Of a stretch of DNA of 6,903 nucleotides, positions 1 to 4,352 are shown in pieces; the stretch's first letter is position 1, and every line of letters starts with the position of its first letter. Source of the DNA: Desulfurococcales archaeon (GTDB lineage: Archaea > Thermoproteota > Thermoprotei_A > Sulfolobales > Ignisphaeraceae); assembly GCA_028276605.1 (NCBI GenBank), contig JAPYWC010000033.1:1-6903 (forward strand), read 5' to 3'. A program made the translations under genes and the position numbers. Below the pieces are notes generated by a model. It did no database searches. It worked only from the letters and a program-made list of their open reading frames with translations, and was not told where the DNA came from.

Positions 1-390
1 TTGAAGCTCCATGAAATCATCTACGCTGTATCCTAGCTCCTCCTTTATGCTAGTAAGTATACAGTCAATATTCAATGCGTTGCATATGCTCTTCATATAG
101 TTGAATACCTCTGACCTGTTATAGCCTCTAATGCCTTCTTCTATCATGACACCAATAATCTTTGAACTATCGTGAATCTCCGACAAAATCTTCAAAAGCA
201 CGTAACTATCTTTACCTCCTGAAACACCTACAAGTACTCGATCTCCAGGTAATATCATACGATACTTCCTAACTTGCTGCAATACCCTCTGTCTTAGATC
301 ATCCATAAAACATTCTTTACATAGCCTCAGTCTAGTATGATGCTGGAATACTATTGCCTCTCGAACTTTACATCTATCACATTTAGTCAA
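1..390 (-). CDS. TtuA/Ncs6-family tRNA 2-thiolation ATPase, N-terminal part (cut by left edge)
   Basis: Member of the PP-loop (adenylating) ATPases that activate a tRNA base for sulfur insertion; TtuA/Ncs6 proteins make 2-thiouridine in cytosolic tRNA. The first 130 residues are visible. An N-terminal zinc-finger half carries C4-x2-C7 and C24-x2-C27. It is followed by RKYRMILPGDRVLVGVSGGK, with the PP-loop SGGKDS at about residues 57-62, and then the family motif EEGIRGYN at 84-91. The Fe-S-ligating cysteines expected in this family would lie just past residue 130, outside the window, so catalytic completeness cannot be judged. The start is chosen as TTG at 390 because GGGAGGT (397-403) sits 6 nt upstream; the nearby ATG at 395 runs straight into a stop. 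It follows the DUF211 gene by 17 nt in the same transcript. TtuA and Ncs6 cannot be separated by sequence reading alone. Confidence 0.9.
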   Translation of the reverse strand, partial: MTKCDRCKVREAIVFQHHTRLRLCKECFMDDLRQRVLQQVRKYRMILPGDRVLVGVSGGKDSYVLLKILSEIHDSSKIIGVMIEEGIRGYNRSEVFNYMKSICNALNIDCILTSIKEELGYSVDDFMELQ

Positions 391-396
391 TGCATG

Positions 397-403
397 ACCT
401 CCC
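397..403 (-). promoter_or_regulatory. Shine-Dalgarno site that fixes the TTG start of the tRNA thiolase
   Basis: On the minus strand GGGAGGT lies 6 nt before the TTG at 390. It sits in the 17-nt gap after the DUF211 stop codon (TAG, 410-408). An out-of-frame ATG lies between the site and the TTG but opens only a two-codon frame, which supports the non-ATG start. Confidence 0.75.
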
Positions 404-407
404 AATA

Positions 408-671
408 CTACTCTTTGCTTAACGAGACCTCGTTTACACTATTAATGGTAGCGCCCACTTCTTCAAGAACTAACTTAACCTTTTCAAATTCGATATTGGA
501 GCCCACAATCTCTATTAGTAATGCAAGGGCATCGGCACTAACATCTTGAACCTTTATATTCACACTTTTCACACCATTTATTTCAAGCAGATTATAGGCA
601 AGCGTGAATATATTTGGCTCCTTTAACGGCTTTACAACATCCATAACAATTTTTATTGTGGGCACAACCAT
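408..671 (-). CDS. DUF211 family protein (archaeal ferredoxin-like fold)
   Basis: An 87-residue protein that fits the archaeal DUF211 family along its whole length. The N-terminal strand IKIVMDVVKPLKEP matches the family's opening 'xLDVLKPHEP'. It continues with the helix NIFTLAYNLLEINGVKSVNI, a central strand pair around ALALLIEIVG, and a closing helix-strand VKLVLEEVGATINSVNEV. From family knowledge, these are small single-domain proteins with a ferredoxin-like (ACT-like) fold whose cellular role is not established. The ATG at 671 has no good Shine-Dalgarno site but has a TATA-like box at leaderless spacing, so the mRNA probably has a very short leader. It is the first gene of a two-gene transcript with the tRNA thiolase. 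Length is normal for the family and no defects are seen. Confidence 0.88.
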   Translation of the reverse strand: MVVPTIKIVMDVVKPLKEPNIFTLAYNLLEINGVKSVNIKVQDVSADALALLIEIVGSNIEFEKVKLVLEEVGATINSVNEVSLSKE

Positions 672-697
672 TTCCCAGATGTAATAATAAAAGATTG

Positions 698-710
698 TAA
701 ATTTATTAAT
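698..710 (-). promoter_or_regulatory. TATA-like box for the DUF211-thiolase transcript
   Basis: On the minus strand the AT-rich run ATTAATAAATTTA is centred about 33 nt upstream of the DUF211 ATG. That predicts a transcription start a few bases before the ATG, consistent with the lack of a clear ribosome binding site. The element is AT-rich on both strands, so it might also serve plus-strand transcription toward the sRNA at 747; that is only a possibility. Confidence 0.45.
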
Positions 711-746
711 CTACATAAGGCCTGTGTTCAGTGCTAGAAAACTAGG

Positions 747-798
747 ATGATGAGTTACTCCCGAATTGAGCAAAGATGATATAAACTTACCCGTCTGA
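747..798 (+). ncRNA. Archaeal C/D box sRNA (2'-O-methylation guide)
   Basis: All four boxes appear in the right order and spacing. C box ATGATGA is at 747-753 (perfect RUGAUGA). A 12-nt guide (754-765) follows, then D' box TTGA at 766-769 (one change from CUGA). A 6-nt spacer leads to C' box ATGATAT at 776-782 (two changes). A second 12-nt guide (783-794) precedes D box CTGA at 795-798 (perfect). Equal 12-nt C-D' and C'-D spacing with a short D'-C' spacer is the established architecture of archaeal sRNPs bound by L7Ae, Nop5 and fibrillarin. The D guide AAACTTACCCGT has a 10-nt complement to CGGGUAAGUU, a conserved segment of 23S rRNA helix 71 as I recall it. The ends of the transcript are not defined and no clear terminal stem is visible. 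It lies in a noncoding gap between divergent genes. Confidence 0.72.
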
Positions 799-886
799 AT
801 TCAAGCATTCATGGTATCGGGTTATGTAGGTATTATTAGAAAAATACATGAGGTCACGTTCTAACTCTGTAAAGCTATGTGCGGCG

Positions 887-895
887 TTTATATAT
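887..895 (+). promoter_or_regulatory. TATA box for the winged-helix-like gene
   Basis: TTTATATAT lies about 39 nt before the ATG at 930. At usual archaeal spacing this puts the transcription start near 916-918, leaving a leader of about 13 nt that contains AGGT (920-923), 6 nt from the ATG. This placement argues against the upstream GTG at 879, which lies before the TATA box. Confidence 0.6.
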
Positions 896-929
896 TGCTG
901 TAGGTACATTATTTTCTATAGGTACTGAT

Positions 930-1607
930 ATGGAAGTGTCAGCGCTGCGTAGCATTGTTCTTGACGCATACCAGAGATATGGGCAGAAGTTTCTACTTGT
1001 AATAAAGACTGCCATAGCTATAGCTAAAGAAAATAGACTGCGGGGGCAGACCACATTAGGAGACTTTGACTATAAAACACTTGTTGATAGGCTTCTCTCT
1101 ACAGGGTTTCAGTATAATCCATCACTATTGCTGAGAGCTCTTGAGCGAGAGTATAACCTTCTGGAGACCTCATATAAGAGTAGTACACAACGATGGTATA
1201 GATTTAAGTATGATATAGCGCAGCTCGAAGCAGTTATTAACAGTATATCGCTAACAGGTGAGGATGTTGATGACCCTGACGTTATCTTACTGAAGGTTCA
1301 GTTGCGCAGCTTAAGACCTAAATATTGGTTATCAAAGTTAAAGAATATGAGTGTGAAGGACAAATTATCCAAAACAGACATCAAACTTTTTGAGCAGTTT
1401 TCTTTCAATGTTTTGCCAAAGTTTGTGAAGATACTTAAGCGAGCAGAAGAATATGAGGATTTACTGTTTGTGGAAATTAATGTTATTAAAGAGTTGATTC
1501 AATTGTCACAGCTTATTGCTGAAAGAATAGAGCATTCGGAAATGATGGTGGATAATGTCTCGGCAGAGTCTAATTATTTGACTTCTCAAGGTATTCAGTA
1601 CAAATAG
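930..1607 (+). CDS. Uncharacterised helical protein with probable winged-helix segment
   Basis: A 225-residue protein that I cannot assign to a named family. The N-terminal third (about residues 1-90) has helices followed by LVDRLLSTGFQYNPSLLLRA, LEREYNLLET and SYKSSTQRWYRFKYD. A recognition-like helix followed by a short beta-turn 'wing' ending in aromatic residues suggests a winged helix-turn-helix, so DNA or protein binding is possible. The rest is charged and probably all-helical (about 105-215), with heptad-like stretches but no membrane segments, signal peptide or cysteines. ATG 930 is preferred over the in-frame GTG at 879 because a TATA box lies between them and AGGT sits 6 nt before the ATG. 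Its last 38 nt overlap the cysteine-rich gene on the opposite strand. Function unknown; the winged-helix reading is inference. Confidence 0.75.
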   Translation: MEVSALRSIVLDAYQRYGQKFLLVIKTAIAIAKENRLRGQTTLGDFDYKTLVDRLLSTGFQYNPSLLLRALEREYNLLETSYKSSTQRWYRFKYDIAQLEAVINSISLTGEDVDDPDVILLKVQLRSLRPKYWLSKLKNMSVKDKLSKTDIKLFEQFSFNVLPKFVKILKRAEEYEDLLFVEINVIKELIQLSQLIAERIEHSEMMVDNVSAESNYLTSQGIQYK

Positions 1608-1725
1608 ATAGGCACTGGCTTTGAACTTCTTCGCAGATTTTCTCACAGGTTTCATCTTCACAATTATCACAAACAACTATACTATCACAGATTTCATCAC
1701 ATTTCTTGATGGTCTCCATCTTCAA
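1570..1725 (-). CDS. Small acidic cysteine-rich protein (8 Cys in 51 residues)
   Basis: A 51-codon frame directly after the FAD-protein gene. From the TTG start, cysteines are at residues 9, 13, 19, 22, 27, 31, 38 and 42, giving pairs CX3C, CX2C, CX3C, CX3C. They sit among many Glu/Asp/Lys residues (e.g. CDNCEDETCEKICEE), which suggests short amphipathic helices with paired cysteines. A ribosome binding site GAGGTGA (1731-1737) overlaps the upstream stop codon and lies 5 nt before TTG 1725. GTG at 1734 (overlapping the stop as GTGA) and ATG at 1719 are alternative starts. There is no signal peptide or membrane segment. It could carry disulfides (helical hairpin), bind Zn, Cu or an Fe-S cluster, or be a partner of the flavoprotein; none of these is shown. 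The regular cysteine spacing and the placed ribosome site argue that it is a real gene. Its end overlaps the convergent gene by 38 nt. Confidence 0.72.
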   Translation of the reverse strand: MKMETIKKCDEICDSIVVCDNCEDETCEKICEEVQSQCLSICTEYLEKSNN

Positions 1726-1730
1726 AATTA

Positions 1731-1737
1731 TCACCTC
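1731..1737 (-). promoter_or_regulatory. Shine-Dalgarno site coupling the FAD gene to the Cys-rich gene
   Basis: GAGGTGA on the minus strand includes the TGA stop of the FAD-protein gene and lies 5 nt before TTG 1725. Ribosomes finishing the flavoprotein would sit on the initiation site of the small gene, so the two are probably translated together. It is the main evidence for a TTG start. Confidence 0.6.
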
Positions 1738-2762
1738 AGCTCTGGAATTGATGGAACAGCCTTTAAAAGCAATGTTGCTACATCATATTCTCTCCATTCA
1801 GCAATACGACCAAAAAGATGTATGTTGTAATTGCTTAGCATACGTCTAAGCTCATCAACAACATCAAGATTTTCAGTACCAAGAAATCCATATGTTATGT
1901 TAACATCGGCATAGTCAATTATGGCTGCAGGATTTATTAGTCCAAGCCTCTTTGCTTCGGAGTACAGTTTTTCACCTATCCCTGCATGCAAAGGATAGTT
2001 TTTCGAATAGCTTGTCAATACATAAATGGCGTAGAGGTTATCACTTATAGGAATTTTTATAGCGGTATGCATTCTATACGTTTTTGCGCCATGAACAAAA
2101 ACACGGACTTTTTGTTCACTAATCTTTTCGTTAATCAAGTATAGCTGTAAATATATTGAGACATAGTTAAGTGCTGAATCAATTGTTGTGAGCATCTTGT
2201 TTATAGTAATGTCACTAATATTGGCTAAGATGTTCCTTAGGCTATGAATAGGCCAGGTGTAAACAATGAAATCATATTCAATTATAAGACCTTGTGAAGT
2301 AACTATATGTTTTCGTTCTGCATCGATTTTCCTTATGTTGTCCCGCACTCTATTTAGAGATGTGGCACTAACGATGTTTAGGGATTTGAATATGCAATCG
2401 TTAGGCTCAACAAAGAAGCATACTTCATTCCTTTTTAAGATTTCGTAAATCCAAAGCCTTTGCACATTAATTGTTGTATAACCCTTGACTTTATCTATTA
2501 AATCTCCTTCTTTAAGTACTATGACCTCTAGTGGGAGGCATTTAATACTACAGTGTGGAAAGAAAGAGACAAGTTCAGTAGTAATGAATATTGGTGCCTT
2601 TGGAACAACACGACTCAATTTTGTAATGTCAACGGGCATCATCAGGCTTCCTCCAAACGTAAAGTCTATAATTAGCGGAGGACCATCTAATTGTTTAGAA
2701 AGAAGAGCATAGGATTTCAGTCCTGATAATCCACCACCTATTATTACACCTTTTACCTTCAT
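1731..2762 (-). CDS. FAD-binding protein of the UDP-galactopyranose mutase / protoporphyrinogen oxidase-like superfamily
   Basis: A 343-residue flavoprotein candidate. The N-terminus is a dinucleotide-binding Rossmann fold: VKGVIIGGGLSGL with GxGxxG at residues 9-14, and Asp33 at the end of the second strand (PLIID) in the position that binds ADP-ribose. A GG pair follows at 37-38. Near the C-terminus LFGRIAEWREYDV (316-328) matches the second FAD-contact motif (GRxAEW/Y-x-x-Y) seen in UDP-galactopyranose mutase and related amine-oxidase-fold proteins. The middle substrate domain is divergent, so no reaction can be assigned. There are no membrane segments. The start ATG has AGGTGA 4 nt upstream. 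It lies 154 nt downstream of a thioredoxin-fold gene and 5 nt upstream of a cysteine-rich miniprotein, which hints at a redox partner role. FAD binding is well supported, substrate unknown. Confidence 0.82.
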   Translation of the reverse strand: MKVKGVIIGGGLSGLKSYALLSKQLDGPPLIIDFTFGGSLMMPVDITKLSRVVPKAPIFITTELVSFFPHCSIKCLPLEVIVLKEGDLIDKVKGYTTINVQRLWIYEILKRNEVCFFVEPNDCIFKSLNIVSATSLNRVRDNIRKIDAERKHIVTSQGLIIEYDFIVYTWPIHSLRNILANISDITINKMLTTIDSALNYVSIYLQLYLINEKISEQKVRVFVHGAKTYRMHTAIKIPISDNLYAIYVLTSYSKNYPLHAGIGEKLYSEAKRLGLINPAAIIDYADVNITYGFLGTENLDVVDELRRMLSNYNIHLFGRIAEWREYDVATLLLKAVPSIPELR

Positions 2763-2916
2763 CCCGTCACCTAAAACTCTATGCTAAAGGATGAAATCTT
2801 GTTAACTACAATTCTGCGTAGTCCAGAAGTGTATACTATGCTCTAAGTACGCTATAAACGTTTTAGACAAGCTCGTTGGATTTGAAAGAATTATGAGAGT
2901 AACTAAGGTTTTGCTT
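2763..2916 (-). promoter_or_regulatory. Intergenic gap with possible promoter for the FAD / Cys-rich pair
   Basis: Noncoding 154 nt between two minus-strand genes. A TATA-like CGTTTATAGC (2851-2860) lies about 93 nt upstream of the FAD gene ATG and would give a leader of some 65 nt. That leader contains a short inverted repeat, ACTAC/GTAGT (2805-2809 and 2818-2822, 8-nt loop). No convincing terminator follows the upstream gene, so read-through from it is also possible. No C/D box RNA was found in the gap. Confidence 0.3.
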
Positions 2917-3273
2917 TTACCAATCAACAACAGCAACATTCAGGAGAGGGTTTTCTTCAGGAGTATAGCCATATAAGTGCTGCTCATTATTACTACGTTT
3001 CCTCATCTTTACAGACTCGAGTACAGCATTTACGAGTTCATTTATTGTGGGGACATATCCAGAGAGCACCTTCTTGTTATCTATTATTATTACTGGTAAA
3101 TTCCTTATTGATGCTTTAACAGGATCTAGCCAAAGATTAACTGGATTTACAAATGCCTTAATTTTATAGTTTTTCATCAGCACCTCACATGCCTTCATAA
3201 CATTACTAAGTGCTGTGGCACTCTCTGTATCTAATCCAATCAGTACTGTTATCTCAATAGGTTTTTCCAACAT
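2917..3273 (-). CDS. Thioredoxin-fold protein lacking the CXXC active site
   Basis: A 118-residue protein with the order of elements of a small thioredoxin/glutaredoxin-like domain. Strand EITVLIGLD (7-15) is followed by a helix, strand KIKAFVNP, then LPVIIID (59-65) carrying the expected cis-proline (P60), strand KKVLSGY and closing helix TINELVNAVLESV. The loop after the first strand, where CXXC normally sits, reads TESA and has no cysteine. The only cysteine is C29 within the following helix. It is therefore unlikely to be a classical dithiol oxidoreductase and may act as a binding or scaffold version of the fold. A charged tail of about 30 residues follows (RKRSNNEQ...). ATG 3273 has a G-rich stretch (AGGGGG) about 9 nt upstream. 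It is the first of three co-directional genes. The fold is a confident reading, the function is not. Confidence 0.7.
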   Translation of the reverse strand: MLEKPIEITVLIGLDTESATALSNVMKACEVLMKNYKIKAFVNPVNLWLDPVKASIRNLPVIIIDNKKVLSGYVPTINELVNAVLESVKMRKRSNNEQHLYGYTPEENPLLNVAVVDW

Positions 3274-3334
3274 GCAGTTAACCCCCTTTTCAGCAATGCA
3301 TATCTCACTAGTTTTACTTGTTACCTATAGCAAT

Positions 3335-3346
3335 GAATAAATAAGG
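3335..3346. promoter_or_regulatory. AT-rich element between divergent genes
   Basis: GAATAAATAAGG (plus) or CCTTATTTATTC (minus) lies between the divergent thioredoxin-fold gene and the 90-residue gene. At archaeal TATA spacing it could start a transcript with a leader of about 40 nt leftward or about 25 nt rightward. Minus-strand orientation fits the TATA consensus slightly better. No second box is evident, so the two genes may share it. Confidence 0.35.
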
Positions 3347-3377
3347 AGTGAGGCGCATACATTAACTCAAAAGGTTT

Positions 3378-3384
3378 GGAGGTG
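3378..3384 (+). promoter_or_regulatory. Strong Shine-Dalgarno site deciding the ATG 3391 start
   Basis: GGAGGTG followed by a 6-nt spacer before ATG 3391. Because it overlaps the alternative TTG codon at 3376, it excludes that codon as the start and shortens the protein by five residues. Confidence 0.75.
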
Positions 3385-3390
3385 CTTTTA

Positions 3391-3663
3391 ATGTGGTTTG
3401 TATATCGAAAAAGTCCTCTAGGCACAGTTGTGAAGGAGTATATGAAGGCTTGTTTAGGTATTTACAGCGAGCAGGAAGCAAAAAAGATTGTAAGCATGGC
3501 TGCAGAGACCAATTTGTCAGGTAAGGTGAAGGCTATACCACTATCTGAGGATCTTCTTAAAATGTTGGCTCAGCTTGACGCTGATTTACTTGACTTAATT
3601 AAGAACAGTAATTGTAAAAGAGATGTCTGCTACGCTGTAATTATTACATGGACTAATGAATAA
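3391..3663 (+). CDS. Uncharacterised 90-residue protein
   Basis: A small soluble protein I do not recognise. It begins MWFVYRKSPLGTVV and continues with helices (VKEYMKACLGIYSEQEAKKI, then LSEDLLKMLAQLDADLLDLI) and ends with a strand-like CYAVIITWTNE. There are three cysteines (one in the first third, and a CKRDVC pair near the end) but no CXXC. There is no signal peptide and no clear membrane helix. ATG 3391 is preferred over the in-frame TTG at 3376 because GGAGGTG (3378-3384) lies 6 nt before the ATG and overlaps that TTG codon. Coding is supported by this strong ribosome site. It is transcribed away from the thioredoxin-fold gene and stands alone before the Hsp20 promoter. No function can be offered. 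Confidence 0.65.
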   Translation: MWFVYRKSPLGTVVKEYMKACLGIYSEQEAKKIVSMAAETNLSGKVKAIPLSEDLLKMLAQLDADLLDLIKNSNCKRDVCYAVIITWTNE

Positions 3664-3725
3664 AAGATAGAATGTGAAATGTAGTAACAGGGAAGTAATA
3701 TCAGTTAAGTTATTAGCGTCTAAAG

Positions 3726-3750
3726 TTTATAAGTTAACTAAATGTATAAA
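3726..3750 (+). promoter_or_regulatory. Hsp20 promoter region with two TATA-like boxes
   Basis: Two candidates precede the Hsp20 gene: TTTATAA (3726-3732), which predicts a start near 3755 and a leader of about 28 nt, and TATAAA (3745-3750), which predicts a start near 3773 and a leader of about 10 nt. The first would include the ribosome site GTGGT (3773-3777, 5 nt from the ATG). Which one is used cannot be read from sequence. I see no recognisable heat-shock operator. Confidence 0.5.
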
Positions 3751-3782
3751 GAATATGAGTAGTTGAAAGGAAGTGGTAGAAC

Positions 3783-4337
3783 ATGTCTGAAGAGGGAAGA
3801 GAGAGGAGAAGGAGAAGAAGTATATTTGATTTATTTGACGAACTATTTGAGGAGCTTGAAGAGGAGCTACAAGAGTTTGAGCGTATGTTTAGCTGGAGTT
3901 TAGGTCCCGAAGAAAGAGTTGAAATAGTTGGAAAACCTATTGTATATGGTTTTAGAATTGAAATAGGACCTGATGGAGTGCCCAGGATATATGAATTTGG
4001 CAATGTTAAGCGTAGTGGCAGAGGAAGACCGAGAATTGTTGTAAGCGATGCGTTAGAGCCTCTTATGGATATATATGAAGATGAGGATAAGGTAAGGGTT
4101 GTTTTGGAGATGCCGGGTGTTGATGAAAATAAGATAAGAGTTGAAGCCATAGATGAAAGACATATAGTTGTTGAGGGCTCTAATCACAATAGGAAGTATA
4201 GAAAGGAAATAGAATTGCCAACAGAAGTTGATGTAGATGCTGCTAAGGCTGTGTACAAGAATGGCGTTCTTGAGATTACATTACCGAAGAAGAAAGAGAG
4301 CAAGAAAGGCAAAATTATAAAGATTGAAAAGGGCTAA
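3783..4337 (+). CDS. Hsp20 / alpha-crystallin small heat-shock protein (archaeal type)
   Basis: A 184-residue ATP-independent chaperone that would form cytosolic oligomers and hold unfolding proteins. The N-terminus is basic (RERRRRR, 6-12) and then strongly acidic and amphipathic (FDLFDELFEELEEELQEF, 15-32). Next comes PIVYGFRIEIGPDGVPRIYE, a segment typical of a crenarchaeal Hsp20 subfamily. The alpha-crystallin domain spans about 92-170 with EMPGV (109-113) and the signature A-x-x-x-N-G-V-L (AVYKNGVLEITLP, 156-168). The C-terminal IXI motif that docks on a neighbouring subunit is IKI at 179-181. Length is slightly longer than minimal archaeal sHsps because of the pre-crystallin segment. 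GTGGT lies 5 nt before the ATG. It is monocistronic and convergent with ZPR1, with 15 nt between the two genes. Confidence 0.95.
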   Translation: MSEEGRERRRRRSIFDLFDELFEELEEELQEFERMFSWSLGPEERVEIVGKPIVYGFRIEIGPDGVPRIYEFGNVKRSGRGRPRIVVSDALEPLMDIYEDEDKVRVVLEMPGVDENKIRVEAIDERHIVVEGSNHNRKYRKEIELPTEVDVDAAKAVYKNGVLEITLPKKKESKKGKIIKIEKG

Positions 4338-4352
4338 GAAACTGGAAAGTTT

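Noticed and set aside
761..764. CCGA as the D' box of the sRNA
   Set aside because: It would leave a 7-nt guide and an 11-nt D'-C' spacer. TTGA at 766-769 gives the standard 12-nt guide and 6-nt spacer.
879..929. GTG start 17 codons upstream for the winged-helix-like protein
   Set aside because: It precedes the TATA box at 887-895, so it would not be in the mRNA started there. ATG 930 has AGGT at 6 nt spacing.
1621..1830. Plus-strand open frame of 69 codons
   Set aside because: Lies opposite the Cys-rich gene and the end of the FAD gene. It has no ribosome site and an implausible composition; it is a shadow frame.
2266..2712. Plus-strand open frames opposite the FAD gene (2266-2448, 2485-2712), and 337-549 opposite DUF211 and the thiolase
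   Set aside because: All lie antisense to recognisable protein families and lack ribosome sites.
2805..2822. Short hairpin upstream of the FAD gene as a riboswitch or attenuator
   Set aside because: Only five base pairs with an 8-nt AT-rich loop and no further structure; expected by chance.
3734..4150. Minus-strand open frame of 138 codons
   Set aside because: Antisense to Hsp20. Its Ser/Leu-rich low-complexity translation is the mirror of the acidic and basic coding sequence of Hsp20.
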